A DNA stretch of 30,317 nucleotides from Lautropia sp. SCN 70-15 (GCA_001724315.1 MEEC01000235.1:1-30317); one strand, 5' to 3'. Counted from the first letter of the stretch, positions 1 through 7,788 are shown. Program-made: numbers and translations. Notes: a model not told the origin generated them from the sequence alone.

Positions 1-173
1 CCGAACAGGATGTTGAAGCCGATCGCGAAGATGCCGTAGAAGGCGAACTTCTGCAGCAGGTCGGGGTAGGCCGCGCCGAACGGCGTCAGCCACACCGGCA
101 TGGCGAGCACTGCTGCCGCGAAGCCGGCGAGCAACAACAGGTCCTTGCGGGCAGGGTTCATCGCGAGCCTCAT
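1..173 (-). CDS. livM: HAAT-family ABC importer permease LivM, 5' part only (cut by window edge)
   Basis: Reading leftward from an ATG at 173, about 57 codons remain open to the window edge. The product has a short positively charged start (MRLAMNPARK) followed by a hydrophobic segment and then residues resembling the first part of LivM permeases (LQKFAFYGIFAIGFNILF). LivM is one of two inner-membrane subunits that form the channel of a branched-chain amino acid or related HAAT importer. Its ATG overlaps the TGA of the upstream permease gene by four bases (ATGA), so the two are translationally coupled. A second in-frame ATG at 161 is a possible alternative start. The rest of the gene and the two ATPase genes should lie beyond the left edge. 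The substrate cannot be deduced. Confidence 0.8.
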   Translation of the reverse strand, partial: MRLAMNPARKDLLLLAGFAAAVLAMPVWLTPFGAAYPDLLQKFAFYGIFAIGFNILF

Positions 174-1186
174 GTCTCCATCACGCCGCTGCGGCCGAGC
201 AGTCCGCGCGGCCTGACCAGCAGGATCGCCACCGCCACCAGGTAGACGACGATCTGGTCGATACCCGGGATCAGCGCCTTGACCTCGTTCATCGATGCGA
301 AGGACTGCAGGATGCCGAGCAGGAATCCCGCCAGCACCGCGCCTTCGAGCGACCCCATGCCACCGACCACCACCACGACGAAGGACAGCACGAGGAACTC
401 CATGCCCATGTGGTAGTCCGGAGACAGGATCGGGGTGTACATCAGCCCGGCCAGGCCGGCGACCACCGCGGCGATCCCGAACACGATCGTGAACCGGCGC
501 TCGATGTCGATGCCGAACAGCCCGACGGTCTCCCGGTCGCGCATGCCCGCGCGCACCACCAGGCCGAAGGTAGTGAAGCGCAGGAACGCGAACACCAGCG
601 CGATCACCACCAGCGAGAACAGGAAGTAGACCAGCCGCCACCACGGGTAGGCGATCGCGTCGCCAAGGCCGAGCCAGGCGCCGATCTGCGCCGTGCCCGA
701 CACCGCGTCGGGCGCGGGCATCGGGATCGGGTTCGCGCCGAACGCGACCTTGACGATCTCCTGCAGCAGGATCGCCAGTCCGAAGGTGACGAGGATCTGG
801 TCTGCATGCGGGCGCCTGTAGAAGTGCCGGATCAGGCCGCGCTCCAGCGCAACCCCGACGAGCAGCATGACCGGTATCGCCAGCAGGATCGAGAGCGGCA
901 CCGAGAGGTCGATCAGCCGCTCGCCGAGGTCGCCCAGCCAGAGCTTCAGGTAGGGCACTTCCTTGTAAGCGTCGAAGAAGGTGACCGTCTCGTCCTTCAC
1001 CGACCTGGAGATCGTCATCAGCCGGTTCAACGAAACCGCGCAGAACGCGCCCATCATGAACAGGGCGCCGTGCGCGAAGTTCACCACTCCGAGGGTGCCG
1101 AAGATCAGGGTCAGGCCGAGGGCGATCAGCGCATAGGCGCCGCCCTTGTCCAGCCCGTTGAGGAGTTGCAGGAATATCGCGTCCAT
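170..1186 (-). CDS. livH: HAAT-family ABC importer permease LivH
   Basis: A 338-residue, strongly hydrophobic permease. The N-terminus (MDAIFLQLLNGLDKGGAYAL, then LTLIFGTLGVVNFAHGALFM) and the C-terminal GGMGSLEGAVLAGFLLG region are characteristic of LivH. It is longer than the roughly 290 residues usual for LivH because about 45 hydrophilic or mixed residues follow the first membrane pair (around residues 45-85). I place the start at the ATG at 1186, since the residues before it are not permease-like and belong to the intergenic hairpin. It follows the binding-protein gene by 65 bases and overlaps livM by four, so it is the second gene of a livK-like/livH/livM operon. It would form the inner-membrane channel with LivM. 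Amide, urea and amino acid importers all use this family, so the substrate is open. Confidence 0.88.
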   Translation of the reverse strand: MDAIFLQLLNGLDKGGAYALIALGLTLIFGTLGVVNFAHGALFMMGAFCAVSLNRLMTISRSVKDETVTFFDAYKEVPYLKLWLGDLGERLIDLSVPLSILLAIPVMLLVGVALERGLIRHFYRRPHADQILVTFGLAILLQEIVKVAFGANPIPMPAPDAVSGTAQIGAWLGLGDAIAYPWWRLVYFLFSLVVIALVFAFLRFTTFGLVVRAGMRDRETVGLFGIDIERRFTIVFGIAAVVAGLAGLMYTPILSPDYHMGMEFLVLSFVVVVVGGMGSLEGAVLAGFLLGILQSFASMNEVKALIPGIDQIVVYLVAVAILLVRPRGLLGRSGVMET

Positions 1187-1207
1187 TCGGAGTCCGGGTG
1201 CGAAGCG

Positions 1208-1241
1208 CCCGTCGGTCCGGCACGGGCGCCGGACCGACGGG
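1208..1241 (-). promoter_or_regulatory. Perfect 13-bp hairpin between binding-protein gene and livH
   Basis: Positions 1208-1220 and 1229-1241 are perfect inverted repeats (CCCGTCGGTCCGG and its complement) around an 8-base loop. They lie in the 65-base gap between the binding-protein stop and the livH start. No T-run follows on either strand, so it is not a standard intrinsic terminator. Its position matches the mRNA-stabilising or partially terminating stem-loops that keep binding protein in excess over membrane subunits in ABC operons. That role is inferred. Confidence 0.6.
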
Positions 1242-1251
1242 ATCGGGTGGC

Positions 1252-2601
1252 TCAGACTTCGTAGGGCCCCAGTTCCCCGCCGCCCATCGACGCGGGATAC
1301 TCGACGGCGCTGCGGGGCACGACCTTGACGACCTCGAGCAGGTCGTACTGGCCGGTGGGTTTCTCCTTGCCGCGCACGACCAGCACGTCCTTCATGCACT
1401 GGTGATCGCCGGCGCGGTACTCGGTCGGCCCGTTGCCCAGCCCGTCGAACTTGAAGCCCTCGAGTGCCTTGATGACCTCGGGCGGATAGAAGGTCCCGGC
1501 CATCTCGCAGGCATTGGCGTACAGGAGCGTCTGCGCATAGCAGGTCTGCGCGGCCTGTGACGGCGGAAACCCGTACTCCTTGGCGAAGGACTTGGTGAAG
1601 GCCTTGGTGCCCTCGTCAGGCAGGTTCCAGTGCCAGTTCGCGGTGCCCAGGATGCCCCGGGCGGCCTCGCCGGCGCCTTGCACCATCAGCTCGGAGTACA
1701 GCGGCACCACGATCTCGAACTTTCGACCGTTCACCATCTTCTCGCGCAGGCCGAACTGCACCGCCTGGCGCAGCGAGTTCACCATGTCCTTGCCGTAATG
1801 GTTGAGGATCAGCACGTCCGCGCCGGAGTTGACCGCCGGCGTGATGTACTGCGAGAAGTCCCCGGCCCCGAGCGGCGTGCGGACGGCGGCCACCGTCTTC
1901 CAGCCGAGACTCTCGGTGGCGTTCTTGAGCGACTCCTCCTGGGTCCAGCCCCAGGTGTAGTCGGCGGTGAGGTGATAGGCCTTGCGGTCCTTGCCGTATT
2001 CCGCGGCCAGCACCGGCGCCAGCGCCTGGCCCGACATGTAGGCGTTGAAGAAGTGCCGGAACCCGTAGCGACGGCGGTCCTTCATCGTCGTGTCGTTCGA
2101 GTGACTCAGGCCGACCATGTAGATGACGCCCATTTCCTGGGCCAGCGACTGAACCGCCACCGCCACCGCCGAGGACGAGCAGCCCGAGAACATGATCACG
2201 CCGTCCTTCTCGATCATCCGCTTGGCCGACGCCCGTGCGGCGTCCGCCTTCGTCTGGGTGTCGCCGGTCACGAACTCGACCTTCTTGCCCAGGATGCCGT
2301 TGCCCTTCAACTGCGACGGCTTGAAGGTCTTGACCATGCCGCCGTCGCCCTCGCCGTTCAGGTGCTTCGCCGCGAGCTTGAACGCGCGCAGTTCGTCGGC
2401 GCCCTCGTCGGCGTACGGGCCGGTCAGCGGCACGTTGAAGCCCAGCACGCAGGACTTCGCCTTGGAGGGATCGTTGCGGAAGTTCGCCGCCCATGCATTG
2501 CGCGTGAACACCAGCGACGGGGCCGCCACCCCCGCCGCCCCCAGCACCGCGCCGCTCTTGAGCACCGAACGGCGCTTGTCGTCGTGAACGGAATCACCCA
2601 T
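1252..2601 (-). CDS. TAT-exported HAAT-family substrate-binding protein
   Basis: This 449-residue periplasmic binding protein belongs to the type I (Peripla_BP_6/LivK-like) fold. Residues about 8-35 form a twin-arginine signal: a KRRSVLK motif, a hydrophobic stretch and a likely AWA cleavage site before ANFRND. The mature protein starts with the family pattern CVLGFNVPLTGPYADEG, and a ligand-hinge region resembling VIMFSGCSSSAVAVAV follows. TAT signals and this length are commoner in the FmdD/UrtA-like (amide or urea) branch than in classical LivK, but the sequence alone does not fix the ligand. I chose the ATG at 2601 because AGGAGGAGACGAC lies directly before it; residues read upstream of it are not protein-like. 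It is the first gene of the minus-strand importer operon and is divergent from the XRE regulator, which may control it. Confidence 0.9.
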   Translation of the reverse strand: MGDSVHDDKRRSVLKSGAVLGAAGVAAPSLVFTRNAWAANFRNDPSKAKSCVLGFNVPLTGPYADEGADELRAFKLAAKHLNGEGDGGMVKTFKPSQLKGNGILGKKVEFVTGDTQTKADAARASAKRMIEKDGVIMFSGCSSSAVAVAVQSLAQEMGVIYMVGLSHSNDTTMKDRRRYGFRHFFNAYMSGQALAPVLAAEYGKDRKAYHLTADYTWGWTQEESLKNATESLGWKTVAAVRTPLGAGDFSQYITPAVNSGADVLILNHYGKDMVNSLRQAVQFGLREKMVNGRKFEIVVPLYSELMVQGAGEAARGILGTANWHWNLPDEGTKAFTKSFAKEYGFPPSQAAQTCYAQTLLYANACEMAGTFYPPEVIKALEGFKFDGLGNGPTEYRAGDHQCMKDVLVVRGKEKPTGQYDLLEVVKVVPRSAVEYPASMGGGELGPYEV

Positions 2602-2742
2602 GTCGTCTCCTCCTGTTGATTCGAGCCGAGTGCGCTCCGCGAGATTGCGGCCCCCGGGCCACCGCCTGTCGAAGCGATCGTGGCGACCAGACTCGTCGAA
2701 TCCTGTCAATGCATCAACAATCAATTGACTTCACAAGACATC

Positions 2743-2773
2743 TTTGTCAAAACTTGAATGTCAATTTGTCAAA
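2743..2773. promoter_or_regulatory. Paired TTTGTCAAA sites, candidate operator of the XRE regulator
   Basis: Two identical 9-mers, TTTGTCAAA at 2743-2751 and 2765-2773, start 22 bases apart, about two helical turns. Each is a palindrome of the form TTTG-N-CAAA. They lie in the AT-rich part of the gap between two divergent operons, beside an 8-bp palindrome TCAATTGA at 2721-2728. Regulators of the RamB/PccR type, to which the adjacent XRE protein belongs, are reported to bind TTTGCAAA-like elements. Autoregulation and control of the divergent importer are therefore plausible. No binding evidence is available from sequence alone. Confidence 0.5.
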
Positions 2774-2781
2774 TACCGTCG

Positions 2782-4404
2782 ATGATTGACCTTGCACCGC
2801 AACATCCCCAGGACCGGCCGCCGGGCGCGGCGGGACGCTCCCCATTGATCGGCGCCAGGCTGCGCGATCAGCGAAAGCGACTGCGCCTCACGCAGTCCGG
2901 CCTCGCTGCGCAGGTCGGGATCTCGCCCTCGTACCTGAACCTCATCGAAGGCAACCGGCGCAGCATCGGCGGCGCGCTCCTCAAGCGCCTCGCCGACGCG
3001 CTGGGGCTGGACGTCGCCGAACTGGACGGCGCACGCGAGCGACGGCTGGCTGGCGCACTCGACGACGTCGCCGGCGATCCGCTATTGAGCGACCTTCGGC
3101 TCGCGGCATCCGCCACCCGGGAAATCGCGGCACGCTTCCCCGGCTGGGCAGAGGCCCTCGTCAGACTGCATCGGTCCTGCCTCGACCGCGGCGCTGCCGT
3201 GGCAGCCCTGTCGGACCGACTCAACCAGGATCCCTTCCTCGGAACCGCCGTGCACGGCATGCTGACCCGGGTCGCCTCGATCCGGTCGGCGTCCGAGATT
3301 CTCGATGCGGTGGCGGACCTTTCGGACGACGAGCGCAGCCGCTTCGTGTCGATCATCGCCGCAGACAGCGCCCGCCTTTCCGGTCTCGCCCAGGCCCTGG
3401 CCGCCTACTTCGACCGCGCGCATACCGAGACGCGCTCGATCACGCCGGTCGAGGAAGTCGACGATTTCCTCCTCGAGCGCGACAACCACTTCCCGGCGCT
3501 CGAGCAGGCCGCAGCCGACTTCCGGGCCGCCGCGGGCATCACCGGCGATTGCCGCGAGAGCACGCTGGTGGAGTATCTCCAGCGGACGCACTCGGTGACA
3601 CTGGCCAGCGGCTCCGCCGCGACGATCGCCGGCAGCGCCCCGCGCATGGCAGTCTTCGATCCAGTCTCGCGCGTCCTGACGCTCGCCGACGAGGCGCCCC
3701 GGTCCACGCGCCGCTTCGAGCTCGCGCGTCTCGCCACCGGGCTGTTTCACCAGGGCCGGGCGGTGTCGAGCGAGATCGAGAGCGCGGAGAACCTGTCGAG
3801 CGAAGCGGCCCGCAGGCGCGCGCAAGGGGCCCTGGGCGCGTACCTGGCGGCGGCGGCGCTGCTGCCGTACGGACCCTTCCTGGAAGCGGCGATCCGCTTG
3901 CGCTACGACGTCGAGGCGTTGTCCGAACGCTTCGAGGCAAGCTTCGAGCAAGTCGCGCATCGGCTGACCACCCTGCGCCGCCCCGGCGCAGGCGGCGTTC
4001 CTTTCGGCTTCATGCGCATCGATCCTGCGGGCCACGTCAGCAAGCGCCTCCCGCTTCCGCGTTTCGTGATGCCGCGGCACGGCACCGCATGCCCGCTGTG
4101 GGCGGTTTACCAGGCCTTCCAGGCACCGGGGACCGTCGTCAGGCAGTTCGCCGACTTCCCGGCTGGCGAGCGTTTCCTGATCGTGGCGAGAACCGTCGAG
4201 AAACCCCGGCCGGCGTTCACGATGCCGCGCCGCCTGATGTCGGTCGCGCTCGTGTGCGATGCGCTGCACGCCGACCGCACGACCTACGCCGACGGCCTCG
4301 ATCCCGCCTCGCAGGCGGGGGCCACGCCGGTCGGCGCCAGTTGCCGCCTCTGCCCTCGCAGCACCTGCCCGTACCGCGAGGAAGACCCGATCATCGACGC
4401 CTGA
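2782..4404 (+). CDS. XRE/ScfR-type transcriptional regulator with a DHp-like internal segment
   Basis: About 540 residues counted from the ATG at 2782. An ATG at 2758 would add 8 residues, but it lies upstream of one TTTGTCAAA repeat, and neither start has a clear ribosome site. Residues about 22-84 are an HTH_3 domain (RLTQSGLAAQVGISPSYLNL). Residues 157-209 align without gaps to the DHp domain of the histidine kinase encoded downstream, with the histidine kept at H158. The middle resembles the IrrE/ImmA-like region of this family, but the metalloprotease HExxH is absent (RRFELARLATGLFH is seen). The end has the C-x2-C-x4-C cluster (C521, C524, C529) common to the short-chain fatty-acyl regulators RamB, PccR and MccR. 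These proteins sense acyl-CoA metabolism and control acetate or propionate genes. It heads an operon with a response regulator and a CrbS-like kinase. Confidence 0.87.
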   Translation: MIDLAPQHPQDRPPGAAGRSPLIGARLRDQRKRLRLTQSGLAAQVGISPSYLNLIEGNRRSIGGALLKRLADALGLDVAELDGARERRLAGALDDVAGDPLLSDLRLAASATREIAARFPGWAEALVRLHRSCLDRGAAVAALSDRLNQDPFLGTAVHGMLTRVASIRSASEILDAVADLSDDERSRFVSIIAADSARLSGLAQALAAYFDRAHTETRSITPVEEVDDFLLERDNHFPALEQAAADFRAAAGITGDCRESTLVEYLQRTHSVTLASGSAATIAGSAPRMAVFDPVSRVLTLADEAPRSTRRFELARLATGLFHQGRAVSSEIESAENLSSEAARRRAQGALGAYLAAAALLPYGPFLEAAIRLRYDVEALSERFEASFEQVAHRLTTLRRPGAGGVPFGFMRIDPAGHVSKRLPLPRFVMPRHGTACPLWAVYQAFQAPGTVVRQFADFPAGERFLIVARTVEKPRPAFTMPRRLMSVALVCDALHADRTTYADGLDPASQAGATPVGASCRLCPRSTCPYREEDPIIDA

Positions 4405-4473
4405 AGCCGGTCGGAATACACTGGCCGTGCGCCGCGCCCGGGCGCGCGCCGGGAGAAGAGGAGACACCACCGC

Positions 4474-4857
4474 ATGCCGCACCGAGTCCTGATCGCCGAA
4501 GACGAGCCCAACATCGTCGAGTCCCTGAGCTTCGTGCTCGCGCGCGAAGGTTTCGAGGTCGAAGCGGCACTCGACGGAGAGGCAGCGATCGACCGACTTC
4601 GCAGGCAGCTGCCGGATCTGCTGATCCTCGACGTGATGCTGCCCCGGCTCAACGGCTTCGAGGTCCTCAAGCGGGTCAAGGCCGATCCCGCCCTGCGCGC
4701 GCTGCCGGTCATCGTGCTCACCGCCAAGGGGCAGGTGCAGGATCGGCGGATGGCCGAAGAGATCGGCGTCGACGGATTCATGACCAAGCCCTTCTCCAAC
4801 CGCGAAGTGGTCGACGAAGTGCGCAGGCTGATCGCCGAGCGGCAGGTCGCACCATGA
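4474..4857 (+). CDS. Single-domain response regulator (CheY-like receiver)
   Basis: The 127-residue product is only a receiver domain. The phosphoacceptor is D53 in LLILDVMLPRLNGFEVL. Acidic residues near D10 (IAEDEPN), T83 in VLTAKG and K105 in MTKPFS complete the active site. There is no output domain, so it must act by protein contact or phosphotransfer rather than by binding DNA. It lies between the XRE regulator and the SLC5-kinase fusion. A purine-rich GAGGAGACACC precedes its ATG. A weak possible promoter (TCGACG at 4394-4399, TACACT at 4417-4422, 17-bp spacing) and a 14-bp palindrome at 4433-4446 lie in the 69-base gap before it. The likely phosphodonor is the kinase encoded two genes later. 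Confidence 0.92.
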   Translation: MPHRVLIAEDEPNIVESLSFVLAREGFEVEAALDGEAAIDRLRRQLPDLLILDVMLPRLNGFEVLKRVKADPALRALPVIVLTAKGQVQDRRMAEEIGVDGFMTKPFSNREVVDEVRRLIAERQVAP

Positions 4858-5075
4858 CGCCTGAAGACGACGTGCCGCCGCGCCTGCGCGACGCGGCCTC
4901 GGTGCTCCCGCTCCTGGGCGTGTTCCTGCTGATGCCACCGGTGATCGTGCTGTTCGCGGCGCCGGTCCTGGTGGGTGGCGTCCCGCTGATCGTCGTCTAC
5001 CTGTTCGGGGTCTGGCTGGCGCTGATCGTGTGCGCAGCGCTGCTCGCGCGCCGGATCGAGCGCCGCCGAGCCTGA
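4854..5075 (+). CDS. Small two-helix membrane protein of unknown function
   Basis: A 73-residue protein whose ATG overlaps the response-regulator TGA by four bases. A charged N-terminus (about residues 1-16) is followed by two hydrophobic segments, roughly 17-40 and 42-65, with a proline/glycine turn between, and an arginine-rich tail (ARRIERRRA). This predicts an inner-membrane hairpin with a cytoplasmic C-terminus. The next gene, the SLC5-kinase fusion, starts 7 bases downstream. Small two-helix proteins often precede SLC5 symporter genes (for example the DUF485 and DUF4212 families), so it may be an accessory subunit of the transporter domain. I cannot assign it to a named family. Confidence 0.8.
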   Translation: MTPEDDVPPRLRDAASVLPLLGVFLLMPPVIVLFAAPVLVGGVPLIVVYLFGVWLALIVCAALLARRIERRRA

Positions 5076-5082
5076 TGTTCCA

Positions 5083-7788
5083 GTGAGCCTTTCGCAGAAC
5101 CTGGTCCTCGGGATCGGACTGCTCTACGTGACGCTGCTGTTCGCGGTCGCCTTCGTCGGCGACCGCCGCGCGCGCGCCGGCCGGCTCGGATGGCTCCAGT
5201 CGCCGCTGGTCTACACCTTGTCGATCTCGGTCTATTGCACCTCGTGGACCTTCTATGGCGCGGTGGGCTCGGCGGCCCGCAACGGCCTCGAGTTCGCGAC
5301 GATCTATATCGGCCCGACGCTCGTGTTCGTGGGCTGGTGGCTGCTGCTTCGGAAGCTCGTGCGGATCGGCCGGATCAACGGGATCACTTCCATCGCCGAC
5401 ATGGTCTCCTCGCGCTACGGCAAGAGCGCGAGCCTTGCCGCGCTCGTAACGATCATCGCGCTGGTCGGCACCACCCCGTACATCGCGCTCCAGCTGCAGG
5501 CAGTCACCACCAGCTTCCAGGTGATCGGCAATCCCGGAAGCGAGGGCCTGCCTGGCCTGCCCGATGCCGCCCCCGACTTCCGGATGGCGTTCTGGATCGC
5601 CGCCGGCATGGCCCTGTTCACCATCCTGTTCGGGACCCGGAACATCGACGCGAAGGAGCGGCACCACGGCGTGGTGGCGGCCATCGCGCTGGAGGCGATC
5701 GTCAAGCTGCTGGCGCTGGTCGCCGTCGGCGCCCTGGTGATGTTCGGCCTTTCCGACGGGCCCGCCGAGGTCTTCGCACGGGCCTCGCCGGAGATGCTGC
5801 ACTCCGCGGACGTGTTCGGGCCGCGATGGATCTCGTTGACCCTCCTGTCGGCCGCGGCGATCGTGTGCCTGCCGCGGGAGTTCCAGGTGACCGTGGTCGA
5901 GAACGTCGACGAGACCCACCTGCGCACCGCGTCGTGGCTGTTCCCGCTCTACCTGTTCCTGCTGAGCCTGTTCGTGCTGCCGATCGCGATCGGCGGCCTG
6001 CACCTGCTGCCGGCAGGCTCGGACCCGGACATGTTCGTGCTGACGCTGCCGATGGCGACCGGCCACGAGTCCATTGCCCTGCTCGCCTTCCTGGGCGGCT
6101 TCTCGTCGGCGACGTCGATGGTGATCATCGCCTGCATCGCGCTGTCCACGATGCTCTCGAACCACATCATCATGCCGATCGCGTTGCGGATGAAGTGGGT
6201 ATCGGTCGGTCCGGGCGGCGAGCTGCGCCGCTTCCTGCTGACGAGCCGTCGGATCTGCATCTGCGCCACGCTGCTGCTGGGGTTCCTGTACTTCCGCCTG
6301 AGCGGCAACTCGGCTGCGCTCGCGTCGATCGGCCTGATCGCGTTCGCCGGCGTCGCACAGGTGCTGCCCAGTCTGCTCGGCGGCCTGTTCTGGCGGCAGG
6401 CGACCGCCCGCGGCGCCTTCGCAGGTCTTCTGTCCGGCGCCGTGCTGTGGGCGTACACCCTGTTCCTGCCGAGCTTCAGGGGGGGGTTCCCGATGTCGGC
6501 GGACACGATCCACGAGGGGCCCTTCGCGATCGCGGCGCTCCGGCCGCACGCCCTCTTCGGCCTCGAAGGGCTCGATCCGCTCATCCACTCGCTGTTCTGG
6601 AGCCTGTCGGTCAACACGCTGCTCTTCGTCCTGGTTTCGCTCGCACGCGAGCCCAGTCCGCTCGAGCGGCTGCAAAGCGCCTTGTTCGTGGACGTGTTCC
6701 GCACCCCGGCCGAGTCGACGTCGGCGCTGATCCGCCGCTCCGCCCCGACCTACGAGCTGAGCCTGCTCGCGCACCGGATCCTCGGCGCCGAGGAGGCCCG
6801 TCGCCGGGCCGCATCGGTCAACGATGCCTTCATCACCCGGGTCGAGCGCCGGCTTGCCGGCAGCGTGGGCGCCGCGACCGCCCGGGCGATGGTCTCGCGG
6901 GTCGTGACCGGCGAGACGATCAGCCTCGACGAGTTGATCCGGATCGCCGACGAGGCGCAGCAGATCCGCGACTACAGCCACCGGATCGAGGAAAAGTCGC
7001 GCCAGCTCGAGACCGCGGCGCGCCAGCTCGAGGAGGCCAACGAGCGACTCACCAGGCTGGACCGGCAGAAGGACGATTTCCTGAGCCAGGTCAGCCACGA
7101 GGTGCGCACGCCGATGGCCTCGATCCGCTCCTTCGCGGAGATCCTGCTGGATTCGCGCGCCCTGCCGCCGCCACAGGCCGAGCGATTCGTCCGCATCATC
7201 CACGACGAGAGCATCCGCCTGACCCGGCTGGTCGACAGCATGCTGGACTTGAGCGTGCTCGAGCGCGGCGATCCTCCCTGGCACATCTCGCGCTTCGATC
7301 CGGAGCTGTCGCTGGAGAGCGCGATCCGCGCCTGCGAGGGCCTGGCCGCGCGCAGCGGGATCCGCATCCTGCGCGGCGATCGCGCCCGCGGTGCGCAGGT
7401 CGAGGCGGACGGCGACAGGCTGAGCCAGGTCCTGATCAACCTGATCTCGAACGCGATCAAGTACAACGACAAGGCGGATGGCTTCGTGCGGATCGACAGC
7501 CGCGTCGCCGGCGATCGCTACGAGATTCTCGTGCAGGACAACGGCCCGGGCATCCAGGCCGAGGAGCGGGAGCGCATCTTCTCGGAGTTCCTGCGCGGTG
7601 CCGCCCAGGCCCGGCGACCGACGCCGGGCGCCGGCCTCGGTCTCGCCATCAGCAGGCAGATCATGCGCCGGCTCGGCGGATCGCTGACGCTCGAGCGGAC
7701 CGATGGCGAAGGCGCCACGTTCCGGGTCGCGCTGGCGCTCGCGGATGCGCTCAGTACGTCTCCAGGTGAAGCCGGCCCTCGCGCTTGA
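5083..7788 (+). CDS. Sodium:solute symporter (SLC5)-histidine kinase fusion, CrbS-like
   Basis: A 901-residue hybrid. Residues about 1-530 form a multi-span SLC5 transporter (SVYCTSWTFYGAVG near the start; SSATSMVIIACIALSTMLSN in the core). Residues about 560-640 resemble a STAC linker, and about 636-665 are a coiled coil (IEEKSRQLETAARQLEEANE). The kinase follows: phosphoacceptor H672 in QVSHEVRTPMASIR, N box with N790 (NLISNAIKYND), G1 DNGPGI (819-824) and G2 GAGLGLAI (849-856). No PAS domain is obvious. CrbS proteins of this architecture respond to acetate through a CrbR regulator; here the partner is the single-domain receiver upstream. The start is a GTG 7 bases after the small membrane gene. 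The 3' end overlaps the convergent boxA gene by 38 bases. The transported or sensed solute is unknown. Confidence 0.9.
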   Translation: MSLSQNLVLGIGLLYVTLLFAVAFVGDRRARAGRLGWLQSPLVYTLSISVYCTSWTFYGAVGSAARNGLEFATIYIGPTLVFVGWWLLLRKLVRIGRINGITSIADMVSSRYGKSASLAALVTIIALVGTTPYIALQLQAVTTSFQVIGNPGSEGLPGLPDAAPDFRMAFWIAAGMALFTILFGTRNIDAKERHHGVVAAIALEAIVKLLALVAVGALVMFGLSDGPAEVFARASPEMLHSADVFGPRWISLTLLSAAAIVCLPREFQVTVVENVDETHLRTASWLFPLYLFLLSLFVLPIAIGGLHLLPAGSDPDMFVLTLPMATGHESIALLAFLGGFSSATSMVIIACIALSTMLSNHIIMPIALRMKWVSVGPGGELRRFLLTSRRICICATLLLGFLYFRLSGNSAALASIGLIAFAGVAQVLPSLLGGLFWRQATARGAFAGLLSGAVLWAYTLFLPSFRGGFPMSADTIHEGPFAIAALRPHALFGLEGLDPLIHSLFWSLSVNTLLFVLVSLAREPSPLERLQSALFVDVFRTPAESTSALIRRSAPTYELSLLAHRILGAEEARRRAASVNDAFITRVERRLAGSVGAATARAMVSRVVTGETISLDELIRIADEAQQIRDYSHRIEEKSRQLETAARQLEEANERLTRLDRQKDDFLSQVSHEVRTPMASIRSFAEILLDSRALPPPQAERFVRIIHDESIRLTRLVDSMLDLSVLERGDPPWHISRFDPELSLESAIRACEGLAARSGIRILRGDRARGAQVEADGDRLSQVLINLISNAIKYNDKADGFVRIDSRVAGDRYEILVQDNGPGIQAEERERIFSEFLRGAAQARRPTPGAGLGLAISRQIMRRLGGSLTLERTDGEGATFRVALALADALSTSPGEAGPRA

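Noticed and set aside
3721..3780. Active ImmA/IrrE metalloprotease in the XRE regulator
   Set aside because: The HExxH zinc motif is not present at the expected position (ARLATGLFH is seen), so protease activity is not supported.
4433..4446. 14-bp perfect palindrome CGCGCCCGGGCGCG as an operator
   Set aside because: It is composed only of G and C in a GC-rich gap, has no second copy, and could arise by composition; it is only noted in the receiver entry.
3082..7284. 1400-codon open frame on the minus strand opposite the XRE-receiver-kinase operon
   Set aside because: It is antisense to four well-supported genes, is rich in Arg, Gln, Asp and Gly without domains, and is the kind of long open frame expected opposite GC-rich genes.
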